Part shown: positions 60,777 through 64,000 of the stretch, in pieces
Numbering within the stretch: position 1 is the first letter of the stretch
How the letters are laid out: every line of letters begins with the position of its first letter
DNA from: JAJYSO01 sp964451785
Lineage (GTDB): Bacteria > Bacteroidota > Bacteroidia > Flavobacteriales > Flavobacteriaceae
Direction: 5' to 3'
Length of the DNA stretch: 64,000 nt
NCBI GenBank assembly: GCA_964451785.1
Contig: CAYVJG010000004.1
Location: forward strand, 48,116-112,115
Made by a program: the position numbers and the translations under genes
The notes under the pieces: generated by a model
The model's database searches: none
What the model was told of the DNA's origin: nothing
The model's input: only the letters and a program-made list of their open reading frames with translations

Positions 60777-63700
60777 ATGGAGATAAGAACGATTAGATTT
60801 AAAAATATCAATTCGCTTAAAGGCGAACACAGCATAGATTTTACAGATAAATTATTTCGACAAAATCCGTTATTTGCCATTACAGGTCCTACAGGAAGTG
60901 GTAAAACGACGATTTTGGATGTGATTTCTTTAGCGTTGTTTAACAAGGTGCCACGCCTAGATAGAATATCAAGATCAGAGATTGAGCAGAAGGGCGCCAT
61001 CTTAACGCGCAATCAGCTCGAGGCTTTTGCAGAGGTTACTTATCAATGTCAAGCGGGAGTTTATACTTCGGTTTGGAGTATTAGCACCAATCGCAATGGC
61101 AATTTACGCGATTATGAAATGGAAATTTATCGTGTAGATAAACCTGAGACTTTGGGTTTAAAAAAAGCAGCTGTTCCGCAGAAAAATGAAGCATTGATAG
61201 GACTGAATTACGATCAGTTTATCAAATCTGTGGTTTTAGCACAAGGTGAATTTGCTAAGTTTTTAAAAGCCAATAAAAAAGAGCGTAGTCAGCTGTTAGA
61301 GCAAATTACCGGTACCGGAATTTATCGCCAATTAGGACGTTTGGCTTATGATACCTATAAAGCCAAAAACAGCGCTATTGAAGATCAAATTAAAATTATT
61401 GCAGACGAAAAAAATCGATTATTAGCTCCTGAAAAAGCACAAGAATTACAACAAAATTTTAAGGCGCATAAAGCAGAACAACAACGTCTAGAAACCCGAT
61501 TGGAATTGGTTAAGGCAGAACTCAGTATACAAGAATCTATTCAGGAGTTGCAGACTAAAAAAGCAGGTGAAGCCAATCGCTTAACTGCTGCTGAACACAA
61601 TCAAAAATTATTTTTAACCGAAGAAGGAAAGCGTCTTGAGCAACACGAATTGGTTCAAGCCTTTGCCATAGATTTGCAAACCTGGACTTATAAAACTAAA
61701 GAAATAGCGACGCATACAGATGCTATCAATAAGTTGACTAATGAATTAGAAACAACTCAAACTAAACAACAACAGGCGCTGTCAGCCATTCAAAGCTTTA
61801 TCAAATCATCTGAAAAATTAGAAAATCCATTATTCAGTTTACGAGCGTTTGGTGAGAAAGTGGAGCAATTAGAGCAAGAACGCCAGGGGTTAATCACAGA
61901 ATATAAAGGCAAGTCAGAGCAGTTTAATCGAGAAGTTGAAGGCGTAGAAAGTGGGGTGCCAGCATTAGAATTAGTGAAACATCCTGAAAAATGGGAGTTG
62001 GTCAAGCAGAGTTATACTCAAAAAACGCAAGCGTGGAAAAATCGATTTGGCGGTAAATTACCTGAAAATGTATCTCAAAAAATTACTGAACAAACTTCGC
62101 GTATAGAAAAGTTGCAAGTAGCAGAAAAAGCCTGGTTAGCCTTGCAGCACACAATGCAACAGCTCAAAGATCATAAAAGAGAATTACAACAAATTGAAAA
62201 AGATATAGCAGAGTTACCAACTGAGCTAGAGCACTTAAAAGCGCAATTAGAAAAATTAGACTTAACGCAAAAAAACTTAAAATTAGAGCAAGCCAATGCA
62301 CAGTTGCAAATGCAGTTAGAAGATTACCGTCTGCATTTACACGAGGGAGAAGCCTGTCCACTTTGTGGAAGTTTAGCGCATCCTTATGCTCAAGAACTTC
62401 CCGAACACAAAGACAATTTAGCTGAGCAATTGCAGCAAGTGGAAGGCGAACTTAGAACTAAAAACAAGACGTTTTCTAAAAAGGAAACCCAATTAAAACT
62501 ACAGCAAGACCGCATTGCTGAATTGCGATTAACTATTGCGCAAAGAGAAAATGAGGTCGCTGAACAAGTAGAAAAATTTACAGCTACACATCCGTCAGAA
62601 ACCTTGCAGTGGTCCGCTGAAGAATGGGAGACTTGCGCAAAAAAGCTAAAAACTAAAAAAGCAGATTTAGAACAATTGCGCGATTTTTTACAGGAGTTAG
62701 ATCAGCTCAAGCGCGCGCTACCGCTTTATAAAAGTTTGCAAAGCATTAAAGCAGAAGGGGAGCTTAAGAAAAAAGAAATAGAGCGCTATTACACGGGCAA
62801 ATCTATTAAGGCTGATGTCGCTAAATATGAAACCAACTGGCGCAAAATTCAACAAACTTTAGAGCGGTTGCAAGATAAAAAGCTAGAGGAGGTAAAGCGT
62901 AAGTCGGCAGCAGAGCAGATAAAGACTGATTTAGAAAATCAATTGTTACCACAATTAAATGAACGCGGTTTTCAAACTGTTGAACTAGCCAAAAAAGCCT
63001 TGATAGCTCATGCAGATTATCAAAAACTCAATACGCAAAAAAAAGAATACGCCGATACAATACAACAATTAAAAGCTCAGTTAAACACTTATAAAGCACA
63101 ATTAATCGAGCAGATTAAAAAACGCCAAACGGAGCAATCATTAGAACAGTTGATAAGTGAAAAAACGGATTTAACAGAAAATCAGCGCAAATTAATTGAA
63201 AACCTCAAAGAAGAGGAGCGTCAACTGAAAAATCACGATGATTTGCAAAAGCGAATCATACAAAGAGAAGATAAAATAGCGCAATCGCGTCATGAAAATT
63301 GGCGTTGGGAGCACTTAAATAAGTTGATAGGAGACGCTAAAGGAGACCAATTTAATCAGTTTGCTCAAGATATGACTTTGCGTCACCTGCTTAAGTTGGC
63401 CAATAAGCGACTGCAAAACCTGAGTGATCGTTACCGATTGGCAGTGAGTACACAAGTTGATAAAGACAATTTGGTGGTAGCCGATTTAGATATGGGTGGA
63501 CAAGAGCGCTCGGTAAAAACACTCTCGGGTGGTGAAACTTTTTTGATGAGTTTGTCGTTGGCCTTAGCTTTGTCTGATTTAGCCTCGCAAAATGTATCTA
63601 TCAACAGTCTGTTTATAGACGAAGGATTTGGCACACTAGATCCAGATACGTTAGATCAAACCTTAGATACCTTAGAGCGCTTGCAAGCGGATTCGTCAAA

Positions 63701-63812
63701 AACCATCGGAATTATCAGTCATGTAGAATCACTTAAAGAACGAATCGGACTTCAAATTCAATTAACGCGCAATGGTCAGGGGTATAGCTCACTGGCTGTA
63801 GTTGAAGCATAA
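60777..63812 (+). CDS. sbcC: Exonuclease subunit SbcC (Rad50-like)
   Basis: SbcC is the SMC-like ATPase partner of SbcD. The 1011-residue protein has Walker A GPTGSGKTTILDVISLALF near residue 38, two long coiled-coil arms (about residues 190-520 and 545-870), the zinc hook CPLCG near residue 527, the signature LSGGETFLMSLSLALALSDL near residue 917 and Walker B LFIDEGFGTLDPDTLD near residue 947. It is full length, with a hook cysteine pair in the normal position. Confidence 0.96.
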   Translation: MEIRTIRFKNINSLKGEHSIDFTDKLFRQNPLFAITGPTGSGKTTILDVISLALFNKVPRLDRISRSEIEQKGAILTRNQLEAFAEVTYQCQAGVYTSVWSISTNRNGNLRDYEMEIYRVDKPETLGLKKAAVPQKNEALIGLNYDQFIKSVVLAQGEFAKFLKANKKERSQLLEQITGTGIYRQLGRLAYDTYKAKNSAIEDQIKIIADEKNRLLAPEKAQELQQNFKAHKAEQQRLETRLELVKAELSIQESIQELQTKKAGEANRLTAAEHNQKLFLTEEGKRLEQHELVQAFAIDLQTWTYKTKEIATHTDAINKLTNELETTQTKQQQALSAIQSFIKSSEKLENPLFSLRAFGEKVEQLEQERQGLITEYKGKSEQFNREVEGVESGVPALELVKHPEKWELVKQSYTQKTQAWKNRFGGKLPENVSQKITEQTSRIEKLQVAEKAWLALQHTMQQLKDHKRELQQIEKDIAELPTELEHLKAQLEKLDLTQKNLKLEQANAQLQMQLEDYRLHLHEGEACPLCGSLAHPYAQELPEHKDNLAEQLQQVEGELRTKNKTFSKKETQLKLQQDRIAELRLTIAQRENEVAEQVEKFTATHPSETLQWSAEEWETCAKKLKTKKADLEQLRDFLQELDQLKRALPLYKSLQSIKAEGELKKKEIERYYTGKSIKADVAKYETNWRKIQQTLERLQDKKLEEVKRKSAAEQIKTDLENQLLPQLNERGFQTVELAKKALIAHADYQKLNTQKKEYADTIQQLKAQLNTYKAQLIEQIKKRQTEQSLEQLISEKTDLTENQRKLIENLKEEERQLKNHDDLQKRIIQREDKIAQSRHENWRWEHLNKLIGDAKGDQFNQFAQDMTLRHLLKLANKRLQNLSDRYRLAVSTQVDKDNLVVADLDMGGQERSVKTLSGGETFLMSLSLALALSDLASQNVSINSLFIDEGFGTLDPDTLDQTLDTLERLQADSSKTIGIISHVESLKERIGLQIQLTRNGQGYSSLAVVEA

Positions 63813-63991
63813 TACCGAATGGATAAATTAACTAGTTCAATTTTGATTCTGTGCAATTTGGTTAGTATTTTGTTAATCAATATGTTATGTTGATGTGAGA
63901 TAATAAAAACTGGGCTAAAATCTTAATTAACCTGATATAAATTTGTAGAGTTATACGTATATTTTCTTATATTAGCAATCTAATTTACAGC
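63813..63991. other. Spacer after sbcC with possible promoter
   Basis: No gene is supported here. TTTG (63942-63945), a 22-bp gap and TATATTAG (63968-63975) resemble a Bacteroidota promoter and precede an ATG at 63992. Confidence 0.4.
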
Positions 63992-64000
63992 ATGATGGAA
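63992..64000 (+). CDS. Possible start of next gene (cut off)
   Basis: ATGATGGAA at the right edge follows a plausible promoter. Only three codons are visible, so nothing can be said about the product, and even the start is tentative. Confidence 0.3.

Overview
The window is a 64 kb piece of a low-GC chromosome from the Bacteroidota, almost certainly class Flavobacteriia and probably family Flavobacteriaceae. The evidence is gene content and order: the parA-parB-DUF5683-dapB-lepB-wbqC run, the ribH-small membrane protein-mutL run, etfB-etfA followed by a bifunctional nuclease, a very long signal peptidase I, the larger Bacteroidetes-type urocanate hydratase, and many lipoproteins. Several start codons are also preceded by the TAnnTTTG -7 box used by the Bacteroidota sigma factor. 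I cannot name the genus. I see no tRNA, rRNA, CRISPR array, prophage or transposase gene. Most of the window is ordinary core chromosome.

Layout. 1-9.6 kb: a cut-off DHH phosphoesterase diverges from ndk. A minus-strand recF-lipoprotein-DUF721 unit follows, then a plus-strand run of TPR protein, ribH, small membrane protein, mutL, two rhomboid proteases and an EEP-family enzyme. 9.6-10.4 kb is a gene-free block with a tandemly duplicated palindrome-rich repeat. 10.4-24.5 kb is almost all minus strand: the parAB/dapB/lepB/wbqC operon, an outer-membrane-type protein, a methyltransferase, an AI-2E family permease, DUF4159, a threonylcarbamoyl-AMP synthase, an S10 peptidase and a UvrD-type helicase.

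24.7-34.7 kb: a glutamate-synthase-like FMN enzyme, a small membrane protein, an RluA pseudouridine synthase, then mpl-radC-tilS-dsbD-like as one plus-strand unit, then cvfB. 34.7-40.1 kb: a secreted Tyr-rich protein, a SanA-like protein, a complete iron/siderophore-type ABC importer and an SMP-30-like lipoprotein. 40.2-42.7 kb is an arsenic resistance operon (ArsR, DUF6428, phosphatase-type arsenate reductase, Acr3). 42.8-50.6 kb: an alpha-L-fucosidase, a membrane-anchored MutS homologue, a vWA-like membrane protein, DUF2461, truA and a TonB-like lipoprotein. 50.7-54.5 kb: nuclease, etfA and etfB diverging from the pyruvate dehydrogenase E1 beta gene. 54.7-64 kb: a DUF4136 lipoprotein, a 755-bp repeat-rich gap, hutU, a small DUF5522 gene, a small acidic protein, a PAP2 phosphatase and sbcD-sbcC.

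What stands out. The most unusual features are small. There is a family of non-coding inverted-repeat elements (964-1025, 50575-50739, 55401-55561 and fragments). A 216-bp repeat is tandemly duplicated at 9764-10210. The DsbD-like protein has a recent-looking in-frame duplication of its periplasmic domain. The MutL lacks the recognisable endonuclease motif. The ars operon carries a Cys-rich protein of unknown function. I found no clear new multi-gene defence or biosynthetic system.
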